From Polydactylus sextarius (lineage: Eukaryota; Chordata; Actinopteri; Polynemidae): a stretch of 64,000 nt of DNA. The notes below the pieces were generated by a model, which saw only the letters and a program-made list of their open reading frames with translations, searched no databases and was not told the DNA's origin. Location: assembly GCA_016801845.1 (NCBI GenBank), contig CM028931.1, positions 7,213,563-7,277,562 on the forward strand. Direction: 5' to 3'. Shown piece by piece: positions 47,431 through 59,459 of the stretch (positions are counted from its first letter, which is position 1; every line of letters starts with the position of its first letter). Made by a program: the position numbers and the translations under genes.

Positions 47431-50400
47431 ATGGAGAGCAGCCCTGCACCCACCGGTCCCGAGGCGTCGCTAGCTGAGGGTCTGCACGTCGACCTGACAG
47501 AGGACCTGGGCCAGCAGCTGGAGGACATCATTAGCACCTACCAGGCTGCAGAGATTCCTGCAGAGCCAGAGGACACAGAGGAGGTCACAGCCATCAAGGA
47601 GGCAGACTCCCGCAAGGACCAGAAACTGGAGAAGAAGATGCTCAAAAACCTAGGTGTTTGTTTTTTTTTTTTTTTTTTTTCCCCCCAGCATGTTTTATTG
47701 ATTTTAGATGAGGTGGGTTTCATTCAGCTCGGTCAGCAGAAGTCCAAATTGTGCAGAATCTGATAGGTGTGTAAGCAGAGCTGTAATGCGTGTAAGTGCA
47801 TCCATCTGCAACAGAAACGCAGGTAAAGTAGTATTTCCACAAGCCTTTTATAGTTCGCTCAATCGACTCTGGTGCCAAAAATGATTTCTCAGTTTCAGGA
47901 CTTCTCTCAGTCCCACGTGGGGTTTTCCAAAAATAATTTCATGCTTGTTGTGATGTTTAACTTTAAACTTTCTGTGTCTGGTCAGGGAAGGAAGCCATGC
48001 TGCTGATGCAAAGTCTGAACAAACTGGAAACCCCAGAGAAGAAACTGGAGGCCATCATCAAGAAGCACGCAGAGCTGGTGAGTGCAGGATAAATGAAGGC
48101 GAAGAGAAGTGAGGCTGCGTCTTCGACGCCTTCATGATCGCGTGGTGTGTTTTTCCAGCTGGAGGAGCATCGCAGTGATCAGAAACAGCTGAAGGTTCTG
48201 CAGAAGAAGTTGCTCCAAGTGATGAAGGAGAAGGACCAGCTGCAGAGCGAGCACAGCCGGGCCGTGTTGGCTCGCAGCAAACTGGAGGGGCTCTGCCGAG
48301 AGCTGCAGAGGCACAACAAGACCTTAAAGGTACTTCGGCTCCTAATGTATGTCAATCATTCATGATGAATCCAACACTAAATAAACGTGCGCTAACCAAA
48401 CTAATAAAATCCCTAGGTGCCGTTAGTTTTGTGAGTTTTGGCGACAGGTGTTGTCACCACGTGTTGGGGTCGACATCAGCTGACACCAAAGATCAGCTGT
48501 TATGTCAGAGTTCAGCATTTGACCCCTTTAAACTGCTGTGCCAGCAAGTCATCAGCTCTACAGTTTCCGAACATATTGAATAAACCACTAATTTCTTTCT
48601 TTCAATTTAGTTTCACTCTCAAGCTGCTAATATCCTATAATCTTTTAAAATAAAATCATTTTCACTACGAACTTATTGGCAGATTGTTTTGCTATCTAAT
48701 GTAAAATAAAAAATAAATAAATAAAATAATGAAAAAAACATTTTTAGTTGCTAGTTTTGTTCATCCAACTATTCAAAACCATAGAAAGTCCATTAACCAT
48801 CACGACTGACAAAACCCAGCAACTTCTCTAAAATTGAGAAGCAGCGAGTGAATGAGTTGGAAAAAAACTGAGCAATTATCAAAATAATATCTTAATGACT
48901 CATCCTTAATGGACCAGCTGAGTCATCGTTCCATTTCTGACTTTTATATAAACCATTTTAAAAATTGTGCTGCCTCCAGAGCTGATTCTTGTGCCTATCT
49001 ATTTGTCTGGTCGCTGAAAGTACAAGAAATTGGCCACTCGGCCATGACTCAACTTTAAGCTCTCAGTATTGCTGCCAATTGGAACAGTCTGTTCGCTTTT
49101 ATGTTGGAAAGAAACACTAAGCAAAACTGCACAGGCTCCTGGGAATTATGTATAAAAATCAGAGTGTGTTGCAACTGTGAACGCACCTCGCGCAACATGG
49201 TTTTAGCGCTAACATGTGTCCCTAAAACACAGGAGGAGACTCTGCAGAGGTGCAGAGAGGACGACCTGAAGAGGAAAGAGATCACCACCCACTTCCAGGG
49301 CACGCTCAGCGAGATTCAGGCTCAGATCGAAGAGCACAGTAGCCGCAACACCAAGCTGTGTCAGGAGAACAGCGCTCTGGCCGAGAAACTCAAGGGGCTC
49401 ATTTCACAGTACGACCAGCGAGAGGCGGTATGGATCCTGCCACATGGCTTCAAAACAGACCATCACACAACATCTGGGACAATTACAGAAAAGCATCACC
49501 TTGTGATATTTGTACTCCACATCTTCAAGAACTGGACTTATGTAAAACCTCACACATATGGGCCTCCACCACTGCCAAACACATGAATTATTTGCAAACT
49601 TCACCCAGGTCTTACATTTATTAGCTACAGTATTTCAGTTTTATGCAGCCACAGCTCGCAGAGTGAGAAATGAAACGGCTTTGTGTGTGAAAACAACTCA
49701 TAAATCCACCTGAATGTTTTCCAGAACCTGGAAAAGGTCTTCAAACACAGAGACCTGAAAGAAAAGCTGCTGGAAACTAAACTCACGCAGGCGAATATGA
49801 TCCTGAAGGAGGCTGAGGAGAAGCACAAGCTGGAAAAAGAACTTGTACGTTTTATTACTAGTGCTACTTAGCATTTCTCATCCTCTGATGCTCATTTTTC
49901 TAAAAATATTTCAATCTTCCTCAGCTGCTAAAACAGGCGGCGGAGTGTAAATTGCAAGTGAAGGTCATGAAGGAACAGGAGGTCGATATGAAGACCCAGG
50001 TACAGTAACAGGGCATTGGGTAAAACTGAACTTGTTTTCACATCCTGAGACACGTGTATAATGTTTTTGTCACCGTTTCTCCTCAGCTTGATATGTACTC
50101 CAAGAAGTTTGATGAATTCCAGGGCACGGTATCGAAGAGTAACAGCGTCTACAGCGGCTTCAAACAGGACATGGACAAAGTAAGATCAGTATTCCTGCCT
50201 CCAGATCGCAGCTTGATTATTCACTTTATCTGCAAATAAGTAGAAGATAAAAAAAAAAAAAAGATTTACGTTATCACGTCAAGCATCTGACGAACTGTAT
50301 TATCCTACGTTCAACTGTGGCAATTATATTTAGAAGTTGCTTTGATTGCGAGCGGTGTAAATGATGTAAGTGATTTTTTTTTTTTGTGCTCTAGATGGCA

Positions 50401-51126
50401 AAGAAAATGAAAAAGCTGGAGAAGGAGTGCCAGTCATGGAAGACTCGCTTTGATGGCTGCAACAAGAGTCTCATTGACATGGTGGCAGATGTAAGAAACT
50501 GTTTTTCTTCAGCTATTTATAACCTAACAGGACTGACTGAAAGAAATCTGTTTAATAGAAAGGATAAAGATGTGCCCTCTTTACTGATTCGGTACCATTC
50601 TTTCCAGAAAGCGATCAAGGAAAAAGAGTTTGAACTCATCACTGTCAAGAACCAGAAGCTTGAGAATCTGTGCAGGGCTTTGCAAGAAGAGAGGAAGAGT
50701 CTTTATGAGAAGGTGCAAGGAGGTCAACCAGCTATCGACACCGACGAACCAACAGAGAAGGAGGTTCCTGAGGTGCAGGAGGCACCGAAACACCAAGAAC
50801 CAGACCAAAAAGACCAGAAAGACCCAGTCCAGAATCCCGAAGCTCCTGCCACCACCAGCTCCGCCAAAGCTGAAACTCCACTGACCAAGGAGCTGGCGAA
50901 ACTGAAGGCCGAGCAGGCCCGTCTGAAGGAGATCGCCAGCTCGTTCACAATCTCTCACGTCGTGCCCACAGAAACAGTCGCCGGCCGATCACAAGGACAG
51001 TCCGAGGGCATCCAGGAGGCGGAGGAGAACCACATACAGGCGAGCAACGGTGAACACGTCCTGGAGGAGGTGGCGGCGGCTGGATACCAAGAACAGAGAG
51101 ATTTAGAAATGGAGTCCGTTGATTAA
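47431..51126 (+). CDS. txlnb: TXLNB, beta-taxilin (coiled-coil syntaxin-binding protein)
   Basis: Taxilins bind syntaxins and act in vesicle traffic; the beta form is muscle-enriched in mammals. Exons: 47431-47653, 47986-48077, 48159-48329, 49233-49427, 49725-49844, 49925-49999, 50087-50179, 50395-50490, 50608-51126 (TAA), phases consistent, 527 residues (human TXLNB about 684, with a longer tail). An acidic N-terminus is followed by one long coiled coil, about residues 65-400, with family phrases EHSRAVLARSKLEGLCRELQ, RHNKTLK, KEITTHFQ, KLCQENSALAEKLK, KKMKKLEKECQSWKTRFDGC and LENLCRALQEER. The tail is rich in Pro/Glu/Lys and ends LEMESVD. The ATG exon begins at an acceptor (cttctcag, ending 47415), so a non-coding exon lies upstream. 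Start context acaATGg. Confidence 0.92.
48330..49232 (+). other. txlnb intron
   Basis: Longest txlnb intron; AT-rich, no repeat family or exon recognised. Confidence 0.5.
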
Positions 51127-51264
51127 TGCTACACCTGCTGTGAAAAAAAACCTGGTCGAGATTCATGGTAATAAAATGAAAAATGCCGGATTTAGTGTTC
51201 AGCGTGTGATCCTGTCAAGATTTAAAGGCAGCTTTGTTTTATTTCCTGCGACGGGCCAATGAGA

Positions 51265-51270
51265 AATAAA
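51265..51270 (+). terminator. Probable txlnb poly(A) signal
   Basis: AATAAA 139 bases after the stop; an earlier AATAAA lies at 51170-51175. Confidence 0.55.
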
Positions 51271-51279
51271 CAGCTTTAT

Positions 51280-52190
51280 GGTTTTTACAACAGCGCACCA
51301 CACTTTATTTCTTATACACAGATAAACTGTACATTACCTAGGGACGCACATGTTTCTATGTTTGCAACATTATCATTATGATTAAAGATTTTAAGGTGGA
51401 AAAAACAGAGAGAGAAACATTTCCAGAATCAGCTGCCCCTTTTGATTGAGGTTGTTTTTTCCCCCATTATTATTTATATTATTAAATATAATTAATATAA
51501 ATTATTAATATATAGCCATATTCTAAAATCTGTTTTGCTCAGCCAGAGATGTTAGTTAGATATTAGTTTATTTACAAAAAAATTACTGTGCAACCGACGA
51601 CCAACACAGATTTGAAAAGAGCTGATTAAACTGTGTGTTAATAATGTTCGTTATCTATAATTAAACACATTTTTTGCAAAAATCCCTCACATATTGATAA
51701 CGTACATAACTAACTATTAAATGACACCAGCACAGACCTGAGTAAACTTCACAAGAAACAGACATTGGAAAATGACAAACCTGTATAAATGAAACCACCT
51801 GAATGAACATAACAGCACTTAAAGTAATAATAAAAATATGTGTGTAACAGTTTAATATTAATCGTTTGGGCCAGCTGAGATGATCCTTCACACCCACACA
51901 GACATTGTCGACTACCAACATTATGTTTTAGATTATCGTTAATAAAAAAGTCAGTAGAAAATAATAAGAACGGGCTAAACTGTGGCAGAGGCCACATTTT
52001 GATTTTTGCACGGATCAAGCTGAAACAACACAGATGCATTTATGTTGATACAACCAAACACCAAACAGTGAAGGGCCCTTTAAATAGAGCTGAAAGCAGA
52101 AAATCTTTTGTTTCCCCATTTAGCACTGAGCACGCTTGGAGAGAAAGCAGAGGTTATTTGACCGCGCCGCGCTGATAAGATGTTGCGTGT
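51280..52190. other. Intergenic, AT-rich, no gene seen
   Basis: AT-rich stretch with ATTA-rich runs (51470-51510) between txlnb and the next start codon. The last 150 bases (52130-52230), with tttgaccgcgccgcgctgataag, are more GC-rich and probably include the next gene's promoter. Confidence 0.45.
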
Positions 52191-52227
52191 GTCATGAAAG
52201 TGCTGCAGACGCAAGCTCAAACAGAAA

Positions 52228-55200
52228 ATGGCTGCAGGAGCGAACTCGACCGCCGCCTGTTGCGTGAAAGCTCTCGTGGCTTTTGTTGAACGCGGTAAAG
52301 CTCTGCTGGACCTCGCCGAGAAGGAGAGCAAAGAAGGTAGGCCGCGTTTTGTGAGGCCAGACAAGTGCGCGTAAAAATAGACGTGCAGACGCCGCGTTCT
52401 GCAGTTTGGCAGGCGATTTATGGTCGTAGGCTGAGTGTGTGGGGCCGGCGGGAGGCCTGTCAATTATTACACATAAAGAATGAACCCTAACAGGCTGTAA
52501 CACGCTAACTTCATGCCTCACGTGCAAACTTCATGTGTCACACAGACTCTCTCCAGGAATTCATCAAGCAGAAAATACGCATTGAGAGACAACAGTCACT
52601 GCTGGGTCTGATTGAAGCCACTGCAGTCTTGTACAAAAGGTGCTAAGCTGTATCTGAACGCTATATGGATTTACAGTTATTTAAATCAGTTGTTTACCTC
52701 TATATTTTTCTAAATTCACAGTCTGTCTGTAAAGAGTAAGGAGGATGCAGAGGATCTCTGGAAAAAAAATCATCAGTAAGAGCGAAAGGGAACAAAATAC
52801 AGATATAAAAACTGTATTCGATCAAGTATACTTTTATTTTTGTGCCTTTTTTAATATATTTAGTTACACCTTATTATGGTCTTTGCTCACTGAGGCCACC
52901 AAACTACTGTAACAGACACCCTGATGTAGTAAAACTCAAACCGAAACGACTCTAACGACCGTTTTTTTATGACATTTCCAGCTGTGCTGATTTGCAGGAT
53001 GCTGTGCAGGACCTGCAGCAGCTAGCAGTGAGTTATCGGAAAAAAATTTTAAAAAAAAAAAAAATTTGCTTAAAAAGTATCAAAAGTCAGCCGTTGCCCA
53101 GACCTTTTGGTTCTTGCTGAGTGCGGCCGATGTAACACAGGTGCGGTGGGATTCCTTTCTCCAGCGTTTGGATGATGAGTTGCACCTCGGCGCCGGCGCA
53201 CCGACCGGAGCCAACAGGTCAAGACGCATTTCACCAGACACGCCGCTCATTGATGCCAAAACGGGAGCGTGAGTTTGATTCATTTCTGTTATGTAACCTT
53301 TTTTTTTTTTTTAAATCAGGAAATCTCCTGAATTATCAGATTAAATGTCTGTCTAATAAACTCGTGTGCTGGCATATTCTGCTTTCACGCTTCAAGTAGT
53401 TTATGGTTTGCTTTAATCAGAACCGTCACGCTGGAGAAATACCTTGGGAGAGGTAAAAAGATCCTGCTGGTGTTGATCCGTCAGTTCTCGTGTCTGCTCT
53501 GTCGTCTCCATCTTCAAGACCTGGAGAAGAATCAGGTAAAAGACAAAGCTTAGAGCTACATTGAGGGGAAAATGTAACTATCACGAGGTGCAGCGTACGA
53601 CGGATAAAGCTGTCGATATTTATTTTGTAAACAAGAAGAGAAGAGAGCTGCTTTTTTAGTGACTTTCAGCTTGTATTTTGATTTTCAAAGCTGCAACTAC
53701 AACATGAAAATACTGTAAAATGATTGACAACACTCTAATTGCTGAATAAGTTATTTTCAGTTTACTTTACTGCTAGTGTTTCTAATGTTGTTACCTGTTT
53801 TCTGGTGTGCTTCCATGCAAAGTTTTGTACATATGGCAAATTGGTAACTTTCCACAGGAATTATGGGAATTAACAGGAATCAATTGGAAATTTGGGATGA
53901 TTCAAAGAAACATACATGAGTCATATACCAACATAAATATAAACATGGGGACACGAACCTGTACATCTTATTCAAATGATCACATTTTCTTGCTTTTGCA
54001 CACATTTGTCTTGACTGGTCTGTTCTCTGATCATCCAATGGGAATGCACCATGCATGTAGGGGGCGTGGCCTAAATAGCTGTGTAGGAAGTAGTGTGCTA
54101 CATCACATCAAACCTGATTGTTTTATCCAAGATTATGCTACAAGATTTTTTCCTACCAGCTATAATTATGTTCCTAACCTTCACCTTGGATAATTCCCAG
54201 TTTTTTCCCCAATGGAAAGTTTCCAACTTTGAAAATTCCCGGAATTTTGCAACCCTAATTATCACCACGTTTGACTCGACTAGCCTGAAAGATGAAACAT
54301 GTATTTGCGCCCATCTGAAATAATGATTATATGTAGCAAAAGTATGATAATGTGTAGCTGACATGCGATATATGCAGTATGCTCTACGTGTTTAACTGCT
54401 CTATGTAGTTTAAACTGCCTCTTGGGATCAAATGCTTAATGCTTCATATTTTCTTAAAGCAAAACACTTTAGACTGTGCCCGCGAATATTTTCTGGTTAT
54501 ATGTTTGCATCGTTACGAGCGATAGGTTCATGGTTACATAATCGTTTCTCTTTTGGATTTCAGACGGAACAAATACGCCGAGTTTAGAGTACGGCATCGT
54601 CAGAGAGTAAAACGTGAAAAGCCTCCGGTCATGTTCCTCACAAGGCTGCCAGAATATTTATCAGTGAGGAGGGAAATGAATCTGACTAAATTATTGGAGC
54701 AGCGTACCTCTCAAACCACAATCTTATAAATATTAGAATAACTTTAAAAGAAAAATCCAGAGTTACAGTCATTCTAAGTCTATTTACAGATGGTAATGAG
54801 TTCATACTCTGCGTTGGTAGCGAAATCGCATCGATCAGATGAGTTCTGAGAAAGTTTGTGTTTTACAGTTTCAACCCAAAGAGCTGTAAGACTCAAAATA
54901 ACATTCGACTTGTGGTAGTGAGGAGAAGGTTCCTACGGACAAACCAAAGAGCCCTTAACTTTGTAAATGTACAGACAGATTCTATAGAAGATTGTTTATG
55001 AAACCACACATGGCTATTAGTTGTTACATATAGCTGTTGTGTAATTTGTGCATTTTCCTTGAAATACTCTCCTGCAATGGCGTCCATTGAGAGCGTTTGG
55101 TTCAATTAACTTTCATGGAATTTTTTTCAAGATGGCGTCGAGAGGAAAACTATAACTCCTTAGGTTGAAATAACAAAACATCAATTTTCTCAAAACTCAA

Positions 55201-55891
55201 AGTATCAACTCATTATCATCCGTACATAGACCTGGGATGTCTGTAACGTACGTTTTTCTTCACCCCTCAGCGATGAAAGGCGATCAATAACGTCCAATAA
55301 TGACTCTGTTTGACGTTATTGTGCAGAGTTCCCTGGACGCTCATTCCGTGGAGGTTGTGGTGGTTTCATTTGGTTGTCAGGAGGGAGCATCACACTGGAT
55401 ACGGGAGACGGGTTGTCAGTATGACATGCTGCTGGACCCTGATAGAAAGGTCAGTCCACAACAACAGCAAAGCACGACAGACATTTTTATCACTTGTCTG
55501 GTTGATCATCGATTGATTGTCGGGTGTCACAGCTTTACACTGCGTTTGGCCTCGGAGCGTCTCTGAAGAAGGTGTTGAATTTCAGTAACATGTTGCTCTA
55601 CGGCGAGTATGTGGCCAACAACATGGAGTTCCCAAGAGGACTTCCGACAATACAGGACGACATGTTCCAGGTAAAACGTCGGCGTGTCAAAAAACGTTCG
55701 AGGCAGCGGCAACAGAACGTGACGCGTTGTTGTGCAAGAGTTTGGGGTTTTTATGTTTTGCTTGTTTTTTTTTTTTTTCACAGTTGGGAGGCGATTTTGT
55801 TTTGGACGAGCGAGGGAGGGTGGTGTTTTCACACTGCTGCCAGAGTCCAATAGACCGACCGACGGTGGAAGAAATTTTATCTGCACCGTGA
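52228..55891 (+). CDS. Thioredoxin-fold redox protein of the PRXL2 / selenoprotein-L-like group (CxxC form)
   Basis: Exons: 52228-52336, 52546-52639, 52722-52775, 52982-53027, 53141-53268, 53421-53535, 55327-55449, 55533-55670, 55784-55891 (TGA), phases consistent, 304 residues. Residues about 130-304 form an AhpC/TSA-like thioredoxin fold: PLIDAKTGATVTLEKYLG, then strand KKILLVLIRQFSC with motif CLLC (Cys168, Cys171), VVVVSFGCQEGASHW, MLLDPDRKLYTAFGLG, and LGGDFVLDERGRVVFSHCCQ followed by DRPTVEEIL. The ending resembles proteins annotated as SelL-related; fish selenoprotein L carries UxxU where this has CxxC (family knowledge). The first about 125 residues are helical and rich in Glu/Lys/Leu (AEKESKEDSLQEFIKQKIRI) and I do not recognise them. 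An AATAAA lies at 56208. Probable thiol redox role; substrate unknown. Confidence 0.8.
53741..54563. repeat. 0.8-kb repeat, copy 1 (in an intron of the redox gene)
   Basis: Nearly identical to 58292-59103 from gctgaataagttattttcag to ctcttttggatttcag. Within it (about 53830-54262) is a fish hAT/MITE-like part with near-inverted ends: ggtaactttccacaggaatt versus gaaagtttccaactttg, ending gaattttgcaacccta. A frame of 128 codons (53807-54193) is open in both copies but matches no known protein. Confidence 0.85.
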
Positions 55892-55892
55892 C

Positions 55893-55955
55893 GGTTGAAA
55901 CACTTTCACGCTCTGCCATCATCACTTCAGGGCAGACACAAGCGATGTTTCAAAC
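55893..55955 (+). other. Hairpin-forming segment just after the redox gene stop codon
   Basis: ggttgaaaca (55893-55902) can pair with tgtttcaaac (55946-55955), with inner pairing of ctctgcc and gggcaga. It does not show the ATGA/GA core of a SECIS element, and the gene has no in-frame TGA needing one. Confidence 0.3.
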
Positions 55956-56207
55956 TGAAGTGACAGAATTGTAAAATGACGAACATGGTGACGTTCAACA
56001 TTAAATTGTTACTATCTAAAGTTGTTAATATTCTACTTTTACCAATAACATTGATTTTTAAGATTCTAACTTTGTGATAATAGTTATTACAGTGAAACAG
56101 GACAATGTGAAATGTGTTTAATGTAATAATTGTTAGTTGTTTTACTCTTCAACTTTAAGTATGTTTGAATTATGTTTAATTTGAACTTGAACGTCACTTC
56201 AAACTAA

Positions 56208-56213
56208 AATAAA
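56208..56213 (+). terminator. Probable poly(A) signal of the redox gene
   Basis: AATAAA 317 bases after the TGA at 55889-55891. Confidence 0.5.
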
Positions 56214-56219
56214 TCCTAT

Positions 56220-58208
56220 TTTATAATGTACTAATCACACATCTGGACTGGACTGAGAATTTATAACTTTATTGTATTGGGCAGCAACCCCCAATGGTCA
56301 CCAAGAACTTAAATGGTGAAACTGCTTCCCTCACAGTTGCCTTCAGCTGACTTTGCGCGTGGCATTAGGCGAAGAACTGAAAATACAATGTAACGATTTC
56401 TCATTTTGTCAAGAACTGCTGTTGCTGCCGTTGCCTTGATCGTGTCCAATTTCCTCCTTTTGTTTCCACTACAAGACTCCGCCTGGTTGAAAAAGTCAAT
56501 TGCAATCATCGGGAGACTCACTGTTTCCGTTGGGTTTGAGACGGTGAACTTTGCACACACGCAGAGGCGTATCTGACACCTCCGAGGTGTGAAAACGATG
56601 AGTGTTCGGTGCATATGGATCGTTTTTTTTTTTTTGTTTTTTTTTCCCCAAGAGCTGCGGAGAGACGATAAACAAGCTGCACTTGACGTGAATGTCACAA
56701 AAAACAAGAGCGTACATCAGATGAAAAGATGGACGATTGTTTTTGTCGGTTCAAAATTCAAAGTGAATATTAAAAATCTGGTGTCATTTCAGTGTTGCGC
56801 GTTTTGACTAAACAGGTAAATATTAAAATTATACTCTTAGACTGATTATTGATTATGATTATGCTTATAATCTTATTCCCAGTTTGCATCACATCATTAA
56901 TAAACTTGGAAGCAGCTGTGCAGTCAGGGCGGCAACTGTACACAAATTTAGGAAAGAAACACATTTGACCGCTTGTAAAACATTACGACAAAGACAGCAA
57001 ATATAACTGCCTGTTCCCTTGAAAACGTTTGTAGATGATAGAAAAGGCGAATGTAACAAGACGAAGCAGTGGAGTGTTTTTCACACGACGGGGAAAAGGT
57101 GTCAAGCGGGAGGAAGATGTGAGAAGCGGTGAGTGTCTATGAAGTTCTGGCAGACGAGAATATGCTTGTAAATGTAGATTTATAGTGTTTATGAAACACC
57201 TGAAATCCTATTAATGCAGACTGCTCATTAGACTTACAGCTAGTGAGCAGTCTTGCAAAATGTACTACAGTGTTTGATCATGCAGACTTGGGTTATATCA
57301 GATAATTCGAGGTGTTTTAATCTGGTGGCTATTGACTATTGCTCTGCGTGGTGATGTGACAGATTCAAGGTTTCAGTTCAAACCTCTCACACCTGAACAA
57401 CACTTATTTAAAGCGACATATCCTCCATGTGAAAACTGGGGATCTTACATCACCCTGCGCTTAAGGGAAACTCGGGTGACGAAACTCTACAGAAATTACA
57501 GAAATGTTGATAGTGTTGGTTGTGTTTGTTGTAAACTTGTTTGTGATGATGTGCGGGAAAATTTGGAAGAAAGAAATGATTTTTTTGTTGTTGTTAATCT
57601 AGTTCAAATGGTGCCACCATGAGACCATTAATAAAAACACTTAATAGACCTGCCTATTGTGATAAGTCATTACGTCATCAAAATTAGTGCCGCTTGCGTC
57701 GCCGTTTGGGAAAATGGCTGCGAGCAGTGAGCGCACGGAGGAGAAAGAAAGGTCGTCAAAAAGATCCATAATATATCATGGTTTGGATCCAACCTCTTCT
57801 TTCCTGGTACCAGATACAGACTGGGTCACATCTGATTTCACAGCAGGTAACGCCATCTGCGCTGCATAAACTTCGGCATGCTTGGTTTAGTCCTTTAGAA
57901 ACTTCAGAATCTCAGCTAAAAGCCGATATAAACCGTTTCTACAACCACCAAACACAGCTAAAGCTACAAACAATTAAAAGAGCAAGTGAATAAAGTCCAC
58001 AAAAAGACGTTTACACAAAGCGGGACCCCTCCTCTCCACGTGGCGCTTTGTAAACAAACACATGAGGTCTCTGCTGAGAGCGGCGGTCTCATAGATTCTA
58101 AAACTACAAGTTTTATCAAGATCTGTCAAAAAACTTTCTGAATTAGCAGCTTGTTGATGTAAAGACGGAAATCCACAGCGATAATGCCACATTTCCTACG
58201 TTTGCTAG
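56220..58208. other. Intergenic, no gene recognised
   Basis: Non-coding sequence with a T-run near 56620-56645. A CG-containing patch at 57690-57750 (ggaaaatggctgcgagcagtgagcgc) opens a 60-codon frame (57687-57869) followed by a donor-like GCAG|GTAACG. I do not recognise the peptide and see no second exon. Confidence 0.4.
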
Positions 58209-58279
58209 GAAATGCGGCACATGTTTTGTATGTGCTTTGTGAGCAGTTTTCAGTAAAAACTTCAGTTAAAAGGTTTTTT
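58209..58279. repeat. 71-bp direct repeat, left copy
   Basis: gaaatgcggcacatgttttg ... aaaggtttttt; identical to 59103-59173. The two copies flank the second 0.8-kb repeat. Confidence 0.9.
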
Positions 58280-58291
58280 TTTTTTCAAAGA

Positions 58292-59103
58292 GCTAAATAA
58301 GTTATTTTCAGTTTACTTTACTGCTAGTGTTTCTAATGTTGTTACCGGTTTTCTGGTGTGCTTCCATGTAAAGTTTTGTACATATGGCAAATTGGTAACT
58401 TTCCACAGGAATTATGGGAATTAACGGGAATCAATTGGAAATTTGGGATGATTCAAAGAAACATACATGAGTCATATACCAACATAAATATAAACATGGG
58501 GACACGAACCTGTACATCTGATTTAAATAATCACATTTTCTTGCTTTTGCACACATTTGTCTTGACTGGTCTGTTCTCTGATCATCCAATGGGAATGCAC
58601 CATGCATGTAGGGGGCGTGGCCTAAATAGCTGTGTAGGAAGTAGTGCGCTACATCACATCAAACCTGATTGTTTTATCCAAGATTATGCTACAAGATTTT
58701 TTCCTACCAGCTATAATTATGTTCCTCACCTTCACCTTGGATAATTCCCAGTTTTTTCCCAATGGAAAGTTTCCAACTTTGAAAATTCCCGGAATTTTGC
58801 AACCCTAATTATCACCACGTTTGACTCGACTAGCCTGAAAGATGAAACATGTATTTGCGCCCATCTGAAATAATGATTATATGTAGCAAAAGCATAGTGT
58901 GTAGCTGACATGCGATATATGCTCTACGTGTATACTTGCTCTATGTACTTAAAACTGCCCCTTAGGATAAAATGCTTAATGCTTCATATTTTCTTAAAGC
59001 AAAACACTTCAGACTGTGCCCACGAATATCTTCTAGTTATATGTTTGCATCGTTACGAGCGATAGGTTCATGATTACATAATCGTTTCTCTTTTGGATTT
59101 CAG
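58292..59103. repeat. 0.8-kb repeat, copy 2
   Basis: Same orientation as copy 1 at 53741-54563, about 4.55 kb downstream, with few substitutions and short indels (for example one C fewer at ttttttccc near 58757 and a missing block near 58895-58925). It is flanked by the 71-bp direct repeat, which is absent around copy 1. Confidence 0.85.
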
Positions 59104-59173
59104 AAATGCGGCACATGTTTTGTATGTGCTTTGTGAGCAGTTTTCAGTAAAAACTTCAGTTAAAAGGTTTTTT
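59103..59173. repeat. 71-bp direct repeat, right copy
   Basis: Identical to 58209-58279. It begins where the 0.8-kb repeat ends (sharing the last base, g). Confidence 0.9.
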
Positions 59174-59459
59174 CCTGCCTGGTAAGAGGCTGTGATTGGA
59201 CGAGAGGCCCCTACTCTGTTTTTTTTTACTCCGCCTTATAACTGGTGCTTGGTTGAATTTACGATTCGCAAAGTTACAAATAACAGCCCGGCATTTATTT
59301 TCCCAAATGACTCAACAGACCCGGCGTCTATATGAGACAGACAGACCTTTAATTTTTTAAGGAAAAGTACAGAACCACCGCGGTGCTATCGGTACTAACT
59401 AATACATCTTTTTCCTGTTTCGCGGTCACTTTATTAAAAACACATTGTGACATCGTGTT

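Noticed and set aside
55889..55975. SECIS element after the selenoprotein-L-like gene
   Set aside because: A hairpin can be drawn, but the ATGA...GA core and the apical AA are not placed correctly, and the coding sequence has no in-frame TGA.
57687..57869. Small gene or exon with a CG-rich start (60 codons)
   Set aside because: No second exon in phase, no recognised family and no poly(A) context; likely part of an unidentified repeat.
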